Assembly: GCF_001424105.1 (NCBI RefSeq)
Contig: NZ_LMQH01000006.1
Coordinates: 42,179-106,178, forward strand
Source: Chryseobacterium sp. Leaf394
GTDB taxonomy: Bacteria; Bacteroidota; Bacteroidia; Flavobacteriales; Weeksellaceae
Direction of reading: 5' to 3'
Length of the DNA: 64,000 bases
Shown here: piece after piece, positions 26,525-35,463 of the stretch
How the letters are laid out: the number at the start of each line of letters is the position of its first letter
How positions within the stretch are numbered: position 1 is the first letter of the stretch
Notes under the pieces: model-generated
Database searches by the model: none
Told to the model about the DNA's origin: nothing
The model's input: the letters and a program-made list of their open reading frames with translations, nothing else
Translations under genes and position numbers: made by a program

Positions 26525-27652
26525 TTATTTTACAGCTACGCCAGATTTTTTTAAAGCTTCCACTAATTTGTGGTAAATGGTATTGTTTGGATACACTCCG
26601 GAAAACAGTTCTTCCCCTTTTCCCATCGCAAAAACAGGAACCAAAGCGGCAGTGTGCTGATTGTCTATAAAATTGATCTGTACTTTATCTTTTACTTCTT
26701 TCTTTTTTCCTGTGGCAGTATCTTTTTCCATAAATTTCCCGATACTCGCGCCACCCGTTTCGTGATCGGCTGTTACTACCAATAAAGTGTTTGGATTTTT
26801 CTTAATGAATTCCATCACAACGCCGATGGTTTTGTCAAAATCCAGAACTTCCTTCACCATCATTTCAGCGTTGGTTGCATGACCGCCCCAATCGATGAAC
26901 GATCCTTCCACCATCAGAAAAAATGGTTTCTTTTCGGCTGAAAAATATTCTAAAGCGGTTTGCGTAGCTTCCGGGAGAAAATCTTTCCGTCCCTGAATTT
27001 TATTAGGCAATTCGTCTTCTGCCAAAAGATATAAATTCCGCTTCCCGATAACAGGCTTTGAAAGGGAAACCGTATCAATTCTGTACTGCTTCTTCAGTAA
27101 ATCGTTCAACAGATTTTTCTGATCTTTTCTTTTATTGAAAAACTTCAAACCTCCGCCAGCAGCGAAATCAACATCAGATTTTATGAAATCCAAAGCAATA
27201 TCCTCGTGCCAGTCGCGGTCTTTGATGTGTGCGTAATAGGCAGCCGGCGTTGCATGGGTAAGGCTCGTTAAACTTACAAGTCCTGTTTTGTAGCCTTTAT
27301 CCTGAAGCTGTTCCAATATTGTCGGTATTGCTAGAGAATCTTTATCTACACCAATCGCTCTTTTATATGTTTTCTTACCGGTGGACAAAGCGGTTGCTCC
27401 CGCTGCAGAGTCCGTAATTCTGTCACTGGTACTTGATGTCTCCGACAGACCGACAAATTTGAAATTCTGAAAATTGGGTTTTCCTTCTCCGAAATAAAAT
27501 GCTGAAGTCACCTGCGATACACCCATTCCTTCACCAATCATAAAAATGACATTGATCGGTTTTTGAGTCTGAGCGGTGAATAATGATTCAATTAGAAGCA
27601 TAAAAACAGCCGTCAGCGCCTTTAAATTAAGGTTTTTACAATGATAATTCAT
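26525..27652 (-). CDS. Alkaline phosphatase with Glu at a metal-binding Asp position
   Basis: A 375-residue secreted alkaline phosphatase: signal peptide to about residue 27, TDSAAGATALSTGKK with nucleophile S82, IDWGGHATN, and ADHETGG. In almost all relatives the first metal motif reads IGDGMG; here it is IGEGMG (E41, codon GAA), while the fusion phosphatase downstream keeps Asp. Glutamate can still bind metal, so activity is likely but metal preference may differ. It is the first of three minus-strand phosphatase genes and is divergent from a SusC/SusD pair across a 281-base control region. Confidence 0.88.
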   Translation of the reverse strand: MNYHCKNLNLKALTAVFMLLIESLFTAQTQKPINVIFMIGEGMGVSQVTSAFYFGEGKPNFQNFKFVGLSETSSTSDRITDSAAGATALSTGKKTYKRAIGVDKDSLAIPTILEQLQDKGYKTGLVSLTSLTHATPAAYYAHIKDRDWHEDIALDFIKSDVDFAAGGGLKFFNKRKDQKNLLNDLLKKQYRIDTVSLSKPVIGKRNLYLLAEDELPNKIQGRKDFLPEATQTALEYFSAEKKPFFLMVEGSFIDWGGHATNAEMMVKEVLDFDKTIGVVMEFIKKNPNTLLVVTADHETGGASIGKFMEKDTATGKKKEVKDKVQINFIDNQHTAALVPVFAMGKGEELFSGVYPNNTIYHKLVEALKKSGVAVK

Positions 27653-27696
27653 ATTGATTATAATTTTGATAATTAATTATTTTCAAAAACAACGGG

Positions 27697-27704
27697 CAAA
27701 ATTA
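27697..27704 (-). promoter_or_regulatory. -7 element TAATTTTG for the alkaline phosphatase gene
   Basis: On the minus strand TAATTTTG is identical to the -7 element of the divergent SusC gene (27909-27916). It lies 44 bases before the ATG at 27652. No -33 box at normal spacing is seen, and no clear TTAACGG pair lies upstream of it. Confidence 0.5.
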
Positions 27705-27870
27705 CAGATTATAAGCAACGGAATCGCAGGTGTAAAATCCAATTATATCAATGTTAACAGGCTATTATCTCACACACAATGTTTTAAACAAAACGATTTA
27801 ACATTAAGTTTACTGAAATTTAATTTTTCGCAATAAAATTCACATTTTATTAATTCTAAAAATCAGTTTC

Positions 27871-27916
27871 TTAACGGTAAATTAACGGAAATCGGGTTTT
27901 ATTGACCCTAATTTTG
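27871..27916 (+). promoter_or_regulatory. Pho-box-like direct repeats plus -7 element before SusC
   Basis: TTAACGG at 27871-27877 and again at 27882-27888, separated by four A/T bases, give two 7-base repeats on an 11-base period. This is the geometry of a PhoB/PhoP box (compare the TTAACA repeats of Gram-positive PhoP boxes). The -7 element TAATTTTG follows at 27909-27916, so the repeats sit at about -35 where an activator would replace a -33 box. The ATG is 18 bases further on. Confidence 0.5.
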
Positions 27917-27933
27917 CACCAAAATAAAAAGGA

Positions 27934-30699
27934 ATGAAGCGTATTTACCTTGTGCCGACTGTTTTGATGAGCTGTGTAAGCCTAACATTTGCACAGAAAA
28001 AAGAGTCTGACACAATTAAAAGTGACAGCAAGCAGACAGACATAGAAGAGATTGTAATGATTGGTTACGGTTCTCAGAAAAAGTCTGATGTTACCGGAGC
28101 CGTTGGTTCTGTGAAGGCAGAAGATTTCAACAAAGGAATGGTTGCCAATGTAGGACAGCTGCTTCAGGGAAAAGTAGCCGGTGTAAATGTTGCCAACGTG
28201 AGCGGCGAGCCTGGTGCCAATCAGAATATCGTCATAAGAGGTGTCGGAAGTTTGCGTTCAGGAACTACTCCACTTTACGTAATCGACGGTTTTGTGATTG
28301 ATAACAGCAATACGGGCGTTGCCAACAACCCGATGAACTTCATCAATCCGGATGATATTGCATCAATGGATGTGCTGAAAGATGCTTCTGCAGCAGCAAT
28401 CTATGGAGCACGTGGTGCCAACGGAGTTATCGTAATCACGACCAAGAAAGGTAAAAAAGGAAGAACGCAGATGAATCTTTCTTCTAATCTTACGGTTTCA
28501 AAGCTTGCCAATAAGATGGATATTTTTGGTGCTGATGAATTCAGACGGCAAGTTGCTGCAATGGGTGCCAAAGTAGATGACATGGGTGGAAACACCGATT
28601 GGCAGGAGGAACTTACGAGAACTGCAATTTCCGAAAATGTAAATTTCTCAGCCGCCGGAGCAACCGATAACTCAAATTACTATGCTGCTTTAGGATATGA
28701 AAATCAGGAAGGTATTCTGTACAACAGTAACCTGAGAAGATATTCCGGACGTGTAAATGTTTCACAAAAAGCATTCGACGGAAGAGTAAATATTGATTTT
28801 AACCTCAACGGAACACGAACAGAAAATAACAGACCGAGTGTGACGAGCATGGTTTCAACGATGCTTACCTTAAACCCGACATATCCGGCTTTCACAAACG
28901 GTTCTCCAACAACGGTTTTCAATAACGGAGCCTTCAACCCACTCATCCGTCAGCAGATTTACAAGGATTTTACCAACAACAACAGGATTTTAGCCAACGT
29001 ATCGCCATCGGTTGAAATTATAAAAGGTTTAACCTATAAAATGAATTTAGGGATTGACTACTCTTCCGCTGACCGTGTTGTACAGAATACACCGCATGCG
29101 ATTCCTTTAGAAGTTGGTACATTAAACTTAAACTATTTTTCAAATAACAACACACTGATTGAAAACACTTTAACTTATAAATTTAAAATTAACCGTCATG
29201 ATTTTAATTTTTTAGCAGGACATTCATATCAAAGATTATTTCTGGTAGCGAGAAGCTGGGATTACTCAGTATTTCCAAACAATGGAATTGAGCCACAATA
29301 TCAAATCGGTGCAGCCAATAAAAACAACACGACTTCTTCTTCTCTGGCCAACAGAAATGAACTTCAGTCATGGTTTGGAAGGGTAAATTATGGATTTGAT
29401 GACAAATATCTTTTAACCGCGACTTTAAGAGCAGACGGATCATCAAAATTCGGTGAAAATAACCGTTATGGATATTTCCCTTCTGTAGCAGCCGGTTGGA
29501 ATATAGGTAAAGAGAATTTTATTGCTGATATAGATGCCATCAGTAACTTAAAGCTGAGAGCGAGTTGGGGTAAGACAGGAAATCAGGAAATCCCAAGTAA
29601 AATCACACAGAGAAGCTACAAATCTGCATCAGACGGAAGCGGACAGGCAACGTATCCCATGGACGACAGCGGAAATTATCCGGTAGGAATCTACCTTGTG
29701 AGAGCCAATAATCCTGATCTTCAGTGGGAAGTTACCACGCAGACCAACATCGGTTTAGATTTCGGATTTCTGAATAACAGATTATCGGGAAGCGTTGATT
29801 TCTTTAAAAAAGTTTCAAACAATATTCTTTTGGAGATCAGTCCCGAAGACCCAATTGAACCGGCAGAGACCATGTGGAAAAACATTCCGGACATGACCAT
29901 CAACAACACAGGTCTTGAATTTGCGCTGAACTACGACAGCAACCGTAACAGAGATTTCACTTACAGTATCGGAGGAAATATGTCTTTCATTAAAAATGAG
30001 GTGAGAGATTCACCTTACAAAGTGATTTCAACCGGAGAAGCACAGGGTCCGGGAACGACCAATGCAGTGATCAACGGATACATCAACGGTCAGCCCATCG
30101 GAACTTTCTATGTAAGAGATTTCCAGGGACTGAATGCCAGCGGAACAAATATTTTCAGAGATGTAGACGGCGACGGACAGATAACCGACAACGACAGAAT
30201 CGCAGCGGGAAGTGCTTTGCCGGACTTTACTTACAACATCAGCCTCAAGGCAGCCTACAGAAATTTTGACTTAGGATTAAATTTTAACGGTGTTGCAGGA
30301 AATATGATTTACAACAATACAGCTTCTACTCTTTTTACAAGAGGAAGATTAGGCCTTTCACAAAATACAACAGATGCAGCAACCCAGTTTCCGAACGAAA
30401 GTGCCAATAACACCAACGTAATCTCTACAAGATATCTGGAAAAAGGAGATTTCTTCAGATTAAACAACGCCACTTTGGGATACAGTTTAGATCCTAAAAT
30501 CATCGGAATCGGAGAACATATTAGAAATATCAGATTTACGGTAACTGCTCAGAATTTGTTTGTCATCACAAAATATTCAGGTTTTGATCCTGAAATCAAC
30601 ACTGGTATTTCACAGGGAGGAATTCAGTCTTTCGGAATTGACTACGCCACTTATCCAAGAGCCAGAAGTTTTGTATTTGGTGTAAACGTAGCATTTTAA
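27934..30699 (+). CDS. SusC/RagA-family TonB-dependent outer-membrane transporter
   Basis: A 921-residue outer-membrane receptor. After the signal peptide (to about 21, TFAQ) comes a TonB-box-like stretch (IEEIVMIGYGS), the plug domain with the family signature LYVIDGFVID and IYGARGANGVIVITTKKG, then a 22-strand barrel ending in VFGVNVAF. It lacks the N-terminal CarboxypepD_reg-like domain that many SusC proteins carry, which explains the modest length. With the SusD gene 21 bases behind, it forms a pedal-bin importer. The divergent phosphatases and Pho-box-like repeats suggest a phosphorylated organic nutrient as cargo. Confidence 0.95.
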   Translation: MKRIYLVPTVLMSCVSLTFAQKKESDTIKSDSKQTDIEEIVMIGYGSQKKSDVTGAVGSVKAEDFNKGMVANVGQLLQGKVAGVNVANVSGEPGANQNIVIRGVGSLRSGTTPLYVIDGFVIDNSNTGVANNPMNFINPDDIASMDVLKDASAAAIYGARGANGVIVITTKKGKKGRTQMNLSSNLTVSKLANKMDIFGADEFRRQVAAMGAKVDDMGGNTDWQEELTRTAISENVNFSAAGATDNSNYYAALGYENQEGILYNSNLRRYSGRVNVSQKAFDGRVNIDFNLNGTRTENNRPSVTSMVSTMLTLNPTYPAFTNGSPTTVFNNGAFNPLIRQQIYKDFTNNNRILANVSPSVEIIKGLTYKMNLGIDYSSADRVVQNTPHAIPLEVGTLNLNYFSNNNTLIENTLTYKFKINRHDFNFLAGHSYQRLFLVARSWDYSVFPNNGIEPQYQIGAANKNNTTSSSLANRNELQSWFGRVNYGFDDKYLLTATLRADGSSKFGENNRYGYFPSVAAGWNIGKENFIADIDAISNLKLRASWGKTGNQEIPSKITQRSYKSASDGSGQATYPMDDSGNYPVGIYLVRANNPDLQWEVTTQTNIGLDFGFLNNRLSGSVDFFKKVSNNILLEISPEDPIEPAETMWKNIPDMTINNTGLEFALNYDSNRNRDFTYSIGGNMSFIKNEVRDSPYKVISTGEAQGPGTTNAVINGYINGQPIGTFYVRDFQGLNASGTNIFRDVDGDGQITDNDRIAAGSALPDFTYNISLKAAYRNFDLGLNFNGVAGNMIYNNTASTLFTRGRLGLSQNTTDAATQFPNESANNTNVISTRYLEKGDFFRLNNATLGYSLDPKIIGIGEHIRNIRFTVTAQNLFVITKYSGFDPEINTGISQGGIQSFGIDYATYPRARSFVFGVNVAF

Positions 30700-30720
30700 T
30701 TCATATTTAAAATTAAACTT

Positions 30721-32460
30721 ATGAAAAATAAATTTTTAATCACAATATTGAGTCTTGGAGCGCTTGTAGCAACAGGATGTACAGACCTTTCAGAAGAAAT
30801 CATCGACGAATCGCTGGATGCAACCACAGAAAATCTCACTATGGGAGTAATGGCACCAGCTTACGGGCCGCTTCCGGATGCATTTACCCATACTAAAAAT
30901 TACGGTCTTCAGTTAATCAGTTCAGATCAGGGAATTCTGCCTCCAAGAGGAAGTGGAAATGACTGGTACGATGGCGGAAAATACATCGAACTCAAACAAC
31001 ACAATACGACAACCACTAACGTAGTGGTTAGAGATACATGGAATGCTTTCACACTAATGCTTTCCCGAACTGTCACTGCAATCGAAAGATTACAGCCACT
31101 GGCATCCACCAATCCTGAAGCTGCAAAAGGCTTATCTGAAATGAGAGCTTTAAGAGCATATTACAATATGCTGATGCTTGATAACTGGGGAATCGCCTTT
31201 AAAAAAGATGCTGCCAGCCAGCCATCTGTAATCCTAAGAAAACAGGAAGCTATTTCGTACATTGAAAGTGAATTTCTTGCCGTTGTGAATGATCTTGACA
31301 ACACAAAAGGTCCCGGAAGAGTTTCTCAGGCGGCAGTTAATGGATTCTTAGCTCAACTTTATCTTAACGCAGCCGTTTACAGAGATCCTTACGGAACTCC
31401 TGCTTTTGCATCAGCGGATATGGACAAAGTGATTGAATACACCAATAAAGTAATTAACACCGGTACATTCACTCTGTCACCGGAATACTTTGCCATCTTC
31501 GATGATAACAACCATTCAAACAAAGAACTGATTTTTGCCATCGATCAGCGTCAGGACTTGACTACATCTCACAACAGACTGGGATATTGGTCACTTTCCG
31601 GAAGTCAGTACCCGCTGGCAGCTTTCCCTAAAGCAAACGGAACAGACGGCCCGGCGATTACTCCAGAATTTTACCAGACATGGGTTCAGGCGAATGGAAG
31701 TGTAGATCCGGCACAGGCTGATGCAAGATTTTATAAGGAAAACTTTACAGTTCCTGCTGATAAAAAGGATTTAACAGGAATTACACCTGCTAATGATGCC
31801 AATCATTACTTTTTGGTGAATGGTTCTACATACGAAATCAACAGAGGAATTCAGAGAGGGATTCAGTGGGGACTGAGAAATCCGGCTAACGGACAGCCAT
31901 TCCAGACGGGGGCGAGCGGACAGTACAGAATCTATCCGATGATTGAGCAGAGAGACGGCTTCACCAAATACGTAAACCATGTTTTGGAAGTAGATCTGGA
32001 AGATCCTACTCATAAAGATTATGCAGACGGATACCGAGTTGCCAAATACCAGTTTAGCAGAACTTCAGATACCGGAAGAAACAGAGGAAATGCAGACATC
32101 GTTCTTTTACGTCTGGCCGATATTTATCTGATGAGAGCAGAAGCTCAGTTGAGAAAAGGAAATGCAGGAGCGGCTTTGGCAGACGTAAACTTAGTAAGAG
32201 CATCAAGAACGGCAAGACCTTCCGTGACTCCTCAGCCGTTGCCTTCCATCAATTTAAATACTTTATACAGAGAAAGAGGTTTTGAATTTTACTGGGAATT
32301 TTCAAGAAGAACAGACATGATCCGTTTTGGTCATTATGAAGATTCTTATACTTCAAAAACCAATACAGATCCGAGAAAAAGGTTATTCCCAATTCCGCAG
32401 TCAGCAATTGACGGCGCATCAAGTTCACCGGGATATCTGGTTCAGAACGAAGGTTACTAA
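30721..32460 (+). CDS. SusD/RagB-family outer-membrane lipoprotein
   Basis: A 579-residue surface lipoprotein with lipobox VATGC (lipidated C20). The SusD fold is seen from helices such as GLSEMRALRAYYNMLMLDNWG, the TPR-like region, and the C-terminal signatures RLADIYLMRAEAQLRKG and LYRERGFEFYWEFSRRTDMIRFG. It forms the lid of the SusC channel upstream and captures ligand. The ligand cannot be told from sequence, but context points to a phosphate-containing compound. It ends in a strong terminator, and no surface hydrolase follows in the operon. Confidence 0.95.
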   Translation: MKNKFLITILSLGALVATGCTDLSEEIIDESLDATTENLTMGVMAPAYGPLPDAFTHTKNYGLQLISSDQGILPPRGSGNDWYDGGKYIELKQHNTTTTNVVVRDTWNAFTLMLSRTVTAIERLQPLASTNPEAAKGLSEMRALRAYYNMLMLDNWGIAFKKDAASQPSVILRKQEAISYIESEFLAVVNDLDNTKGPGRVSQAAVNGFLAQLYLNAAVYRDPYGTPAFASADMDKVIEYTNKVINTGTFTLSPEYFAIFDDNNHSNKELIFAIDQRQDLTTSHNRLGYWSLSGSQYPLAAFPKANGTDGPAITPEFYQTWVQANGSVDPAQADARFYKENFTVPADKKDLTGITPANDANHYFLVNGSTYEINRGIQRGIQWGLRNPANGQPFQTGASGQYRIYPMIEQRDGFTKYVNHVLEVDLEDPTHKDYADGYRVAKYQFSRTSDTGRNRGNADIVLLRLADIYLMRAEAQLRKGNAGAALADVNLVRASRTARPSVTPQPLPSINLNTLYRERGFEFYWEFSRRTDMIRFGHYEDSYTSKTNTDPRKRLFPIPQSAIDGASSSPGYLVQNEGY

Positions 32461-32490
32461 CTTTATTTTACTAATTTCTATACTTCAGAA

Positions 32491-32527
32491 ACAGCCCGCA
32501 AATATTTTGCGGGCTGTTTTGTTTTTG
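32491..32527 (+). terminator. Strong terminator of the SusCD operon
   Basis: A perfect 12-bp stem, ACAGCCCGCAAA (32491-32502) with its complement (32506-32517), has a 3-base loop and is followed by a T-rich run. Confidence 0.9.
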
Positions 32528-32534
32528 TTTTGAG

Positions 32535-32569
32535 GTTAAGGTTAAGGTTAGGTTAAAGTTAAGGTTAAG
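32535..32569 (+). repeat. GTTAAG hexamer repeats, second block
   Basis: Units GTTAAG, GTTAAG, GTTAG, GTTAAA, GTTAAG, GTTAAG follow the SusCD terminator directly. They match the block at 26251-26286 in sequence and orientation. Confidence 0.65.
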
Positions 32570-32651
32570 AGATAATCAAAATTTTGTGTTACAGATGTTT
32601 TCAGACAATTCTTTAAAACTTGTGATCTTTTTAACGCTTAACTGTTAATTC

Positions 32652-33638
32652 TTAAGAATTCTTTTTTCTTTTCAGAAGAAGGTATATTGCTCCGGCAGCC
32701 AGAGCTCCCACCGCTATCATTTTCGTTTTTCTGGTAATTTCCGGCAATACTGTTTCGCCGTAAATTCTTGATGGACCAGGAGATGGTATAAAGATATTCC
32801 CGTTGGACTCTTTGTTTTTGTCCGGTTGCATCATTAGTCTTAAAACTCCTGAACTTAGATTTGTAAAAACACCCGGCAAAATTTTATAAAAACCTTTCAT
32901 CATTACCGTTGAGAAATCGGGCATGACAGATTTTTTCGGGTTTTTGGCGGTTTTCACTATCAGTTGTGCTGTATCTCTTGGATCTGATGCACCGGGAGGA
33001 ACTTTAAAATCAAGTCCGGAAAATTTTGCTGAATGTGAATTTCCGGTAGATTTCTGCATCCCAGGATATAAAGAGCAGACATGAATATTCGGAAAATCTG
33101 AAACTTCTCCCTGCAGAGCATCTGCCATACCTCTGATTCCGTATTTTGAGGCAGAATACGCTGTTCCGTAAGGAGTAGGAATCCATCCGCCTATTGAAAT
33201 ATTATTGATTAAAATTCCGTCAGTCTGTTTTTTGAAAATGGGTAAAATAGTATGAGCTCCGTGAAGATAACCAAGGAGGTTGGTTTTTATAACCTGGTCA
33301 ACGGCTTCTGCAGACATATCTTCAAACTTACCGGTTGCCATTACACCTGCATTGTTGATCCAGATGTCGATTCTGCCGTTAAACTGAAGTGCCTGTTCGG
33401 CAAGATTTTTAACGTCATCCGCTACCGAAACATCGGTTTTTACAGCCAAGGTTACAGCACCCAGATCACGGAGTAAGGCAGTGGTATCTTCCAGACCTTT
33501 CTCTCCTCTGGCAGCGATTACAACATTGCAGCCTTCGAGTGCAAATGCCTCCGCGGTCGCCCGTCCTACTCCGCTGGTTCCTCCGGTAATTACTACCGTT
33601 TTTCCTTCGAGACTTCTATCTTCTATTTGATTTTTCAT
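32652..33638 (-). CDS. Short-chain dehydrogenase/reductase with C-terminal membrane tail
   Basis: A 328-residue SDR. The NAD(P)-binding motif TGGTSGVG is near residue 18, NNAGVM near 94, and the catalytic YSASK near 160. The domain is normal up to about 250. The extra C-terminal part ends with a hydrophobic helix (IAVGALAAGAIYLLL) and a basic tail RKKNS, so the enzyme is probably anchored in the inner membrane. The substrate is unknown. It is the last of a run of minus-strand genes with moderate gaps. Confidence 0.85.
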   Translation of the reverse strand: MKNQIEDRSLEGKTVVITGGTSGVGRATAEAFALEGCNVVIAARGEKGLEDTTALLRDLGAVTLAVKTDVSVADDVKNLAEQALQFNGRIDIWINNAGVMATGKFEDMSAEAVDQVIKTNLLGYLHGAHTILPIFKKQTDGILINNISIGGWIPTPYGTAYSASKYGIRGMADALQGEVSDFPNIHVCSLYPGMQKSTGNSHSAKFSGLDFKVPPGASDPRDTAQLIVKTAKNPKKSVMPDFSTVMMKGFYKILPGVFTNLSSGVLRLMMQPDKNKESNGNIFIPSPGPSRIYGETVLPEITRKTKMIAVGALAAGAIYLLLKRKKNS

Positions 33639-33705
33639 AATAATTTGATTGTGATATTCTTATTATGTTTAAACAAATAGCATGCAAAAGGAGACTTTAA
33701 AAAAT

Positions 33706-33960
33706 TTACTTTTTAAAAGTAAGTTTACAGAAAAGCAATATCATATTGAGAAGAACAGCGAAAGCGTTAGATAAAATGATTGGCAGCTCATCATTGATGA
33801 AACCATACCATACCCAAAGTGAAAGTCCTGAAATCAAAATAACCAGCATCATTGCAGAAAGATCTTTGGTATTTTTTGTTTTCAGAACTTTTAAAAGTTG
33901 TGGAAGCGCAGCTATGCTTGTAAGCGCTCCTGCGATAAGACCTAATATATTTTCATCCAT
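33706..33960 (-). CDS. SemiSWEET-type transporter
   Basis: An 84-residue membrane protein with three helices and the conserved LPQ (P20-Q21) in the first helix, then KNTKDLS in the loop and the SLWVWYG motif in helix 2. It matches SemiSWEET (PQ-loop/MtN3) proteins, which dimerise to form a sugar uniporter. Length is exactly the usual size for this family. Confidence 0.88.
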   Translation of the reverse strand: MDENILGLIAGALTSIAALPQLLKVLKTKNTKDLSAMMLVILISGLSLWVWYGFINDELPIILSNAFAVLLNMILLFCKLTFKK

Positions 33961-33996
33961 TATAAATAAAATCCTTGTGATTTAAAAATCACTTCA

Positions 33997-34506
33997 TTAT
34001 CCAACGTGCGTCTGCAGTGCAATTTTATTGAGCTCGCATTTCAGACATCCTAAAAGAAATTCTGTATAGTAAAGCTGGGCGTTTACTGCTTCCGTACGTG
34101 GATGAAGCTCTAAAATTTTTGTGAGAATAATCTCACCTTTGTAAGCGAAACTGAAGTAGGCAAATGTTTTAAAGTCTGAAAATTCTGAAGGTTGGGAATA
34201 TCCTGTAATTCCTATTCCCCAGTCTGTATCGAAAATTTCTGAGATTTTTAATGCCATTTCTTCGGCAATTTCACCTGAAACAAGCTCTTCGCCGGTAATC
34301 CGGTCCTGACCTAATTTCATTACCTTTTCTTTCTGCGTTTTATCATAAACAGTCAATCCGCCTTTAAAAATACTAGACGAATCATCAATCTGTGAAAACG
34401 AAAACTGTAAAAAACCGGCGGTAACACTTTCTGCAACGGCCACCGTCTCACCAGCTGATGCGAGACACTGCCCTATATTCTGTAGAAGGCTTTTCTGAAG
34501 TTCCAT
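33997..34506 (-). CDS. CinA C-terminal-like (PncC) nicotinamide-nucleotide amidohydrolase
   Basis: A 169-residue stand-alone CinA C-terminal domain. It shows the family motif VAVAESVTAGFLQ near residue 24, the GGLTVYDKTQKEKVMKLG block and GIGITGYSQP near 115. Family members deamidate NMN in NAD salvage. The second half of the GITG motif is GYSQP rather than the usual GxAGP, so activity is not certain. The start is ATG at 34506; the longer in-frame reading back to 34704 overlaps the YdeI-like gene and is not homologous. Confidence 0.75.
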   Translation of the reverse strand: MELQKSLLQNIGQCLASAGETVAVAESVTAGFLQFSFSQIDDSSSIFKGGLTVYDKTQKEKVMKLGQDRITGEELVSGEIAEEMALKISEIFDTDWGIGITGYSQPSEFSDFKTFAYFSFAYKGEIILTKILELHPRTEAVNAQLYYTEFLLGCLKCELNKIALQTHVG

Positions 34507-34615
34507 ATAATTGATTTTTTGATTGGTAAAATCACAAAGACAAAAAGAATGCCCTAAATTATGGAATACAGTAAATGTGGTATTTAAAACTGGGTTTTTA
34601 AGTTTAATTTTGTAA

Positions 34616-35197
34616 CTATAGAAATTGTTTTGGTTTAACTCTAAGCGAAGAAGCTTCTGCAATCTGCCCGATTCTGCCCTGTCTGGTTTCCGGCCGTTTG
34701 GCACTGATCACCCAGTACAGCATCATTTTTCTGACTGATTTGCTTAAACTTTCAAAATATTCTCTGGCACCGCCGAAACTGTTCAGAGCTACAGCAAGAT
34801 CATCAGGAACAATGAGTTCTTCCACCTCATCCAAACTCGTCCACGAGCCGTTCTCTTTTGCAATTTCTATCGATTTAAATCCTGCAGGAGTCATCAGATT
34901 ATTTTCAATGAGCTTTTCTATCTTCTGTTTATTAATTTTCGACCATGTACTTTTTGCCTTTCTTTTGCTGAAAAACTGGTGGGAAGTAGTATCGTCAACT
35001 TTAATTTTCTTACTGTCTATCCACCCAAAACACAAGGCGACATCCACAGATTCACTCCACGAAATTGACTTTTTATCAGAGCCTTTTTTATGAAAAACCA
35101 GCCATACAGAATCTTCCGAAACATGATTTTTTTCTAACCATTTCCGCCATTCGGAAACCGTTTCGGCGTAAAAGACCTGTGGTTTATTTTCTGACAT
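34616..35197 (-). CDS. YdeI/OmpD-associated family protein
   Basis: A 193-residue cytoplasmic protein of the YdeI family: WLVFHKKGS near residue 32, DVALCFGWIDSK near 52, FSKRKAKSTWSKIN near 76, and a C-terminal helix with YWVISAKRPETRQGRI. Members are linked to stress or peptide resistance in enterobacteria; the biochemical role is not settled. Gap to the CinA-like gene is about 110 bases. Confidence 0.85.
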   Translation of the reverse strand: MSENKPQVFYAETVSEWRKWLEKNHVSEDSVWLVFHKKGSDKKSISWSESVDVALCFGWIDSKKIKVDDTTSHQFFSKRKAKSTWSKINKQKIEKLIENNLMTPAGFKSIEIAKENGSWTSLDEVEELIVPDDLAVALNSFGGAREYFESLSKSVRKMMLYWVISAKRPETRQGRIGQIAEASSLRVKPKQFL

Positions 35198-35297
35198 TGT
35201 TTTTAGGTTTTAAATTAAATCTGAATTCAGTTTTAAAATTAAAGTATTTTAAATTACAAAAATAATTCTATCTGAATTCACTCCTTTTAAAAATAAA

Positions 35298-35329
35298 AAA
35301 CCCTGAAACATTATATGAATCAGGGTTTT
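35298..35329 (-). terminator. Terminator after tRNA-Cys
   Basis: AAACCCTGA (35298-35306) pairs with TCAGGGTTT (35320-35328); on the minus strand it is followed by a T run. It lies six bases past the tRNA 3' end and so ends the tRNA transcript. Confidence 0.8.
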
Positions 35330-35335
35330 GTTGCG

Positions 35336-35406
35336 AGGTGCCTAGCGGATTCGAACCGCTGTAGATGGTGTTGCAGACCACTGCCTAGCCGCTCGGCCAA
35401 AGCACC
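35336..35406 (-). tRNA. tRNA-Cys (GCA)
   Basis: Read on the minus strand, the gene starts GGTGCTTTGGCCGAGCGG, has the anticodon loop CTGCAAC with anticodon GCA, the T arm GGTTCGAATCC, and ends AGGCACC plus discriminator T, as expected for Cys. The acceptor arms pair with one G-T. CCA is not encoded. Confidence 0.95.
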
Positions 35407-35463
35407 GTTTTTACCATTTTCAGGTGTGCAAATATAGAAAAATTAGATTGTCTGCCAAAATTT

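Noticed and set aside
34507..34704. N-terminal extension of the CinA-like gene
   Set aside because: It overlaps the YdeI-like gene in another frame and shows no family homology; the domain starts cleanly at the ATG at 34506.
34698..35093. 131-codon frame opposite to the YdeI-like gene
   Set aside because: A shadow of the real gene, with no domain or start signal.
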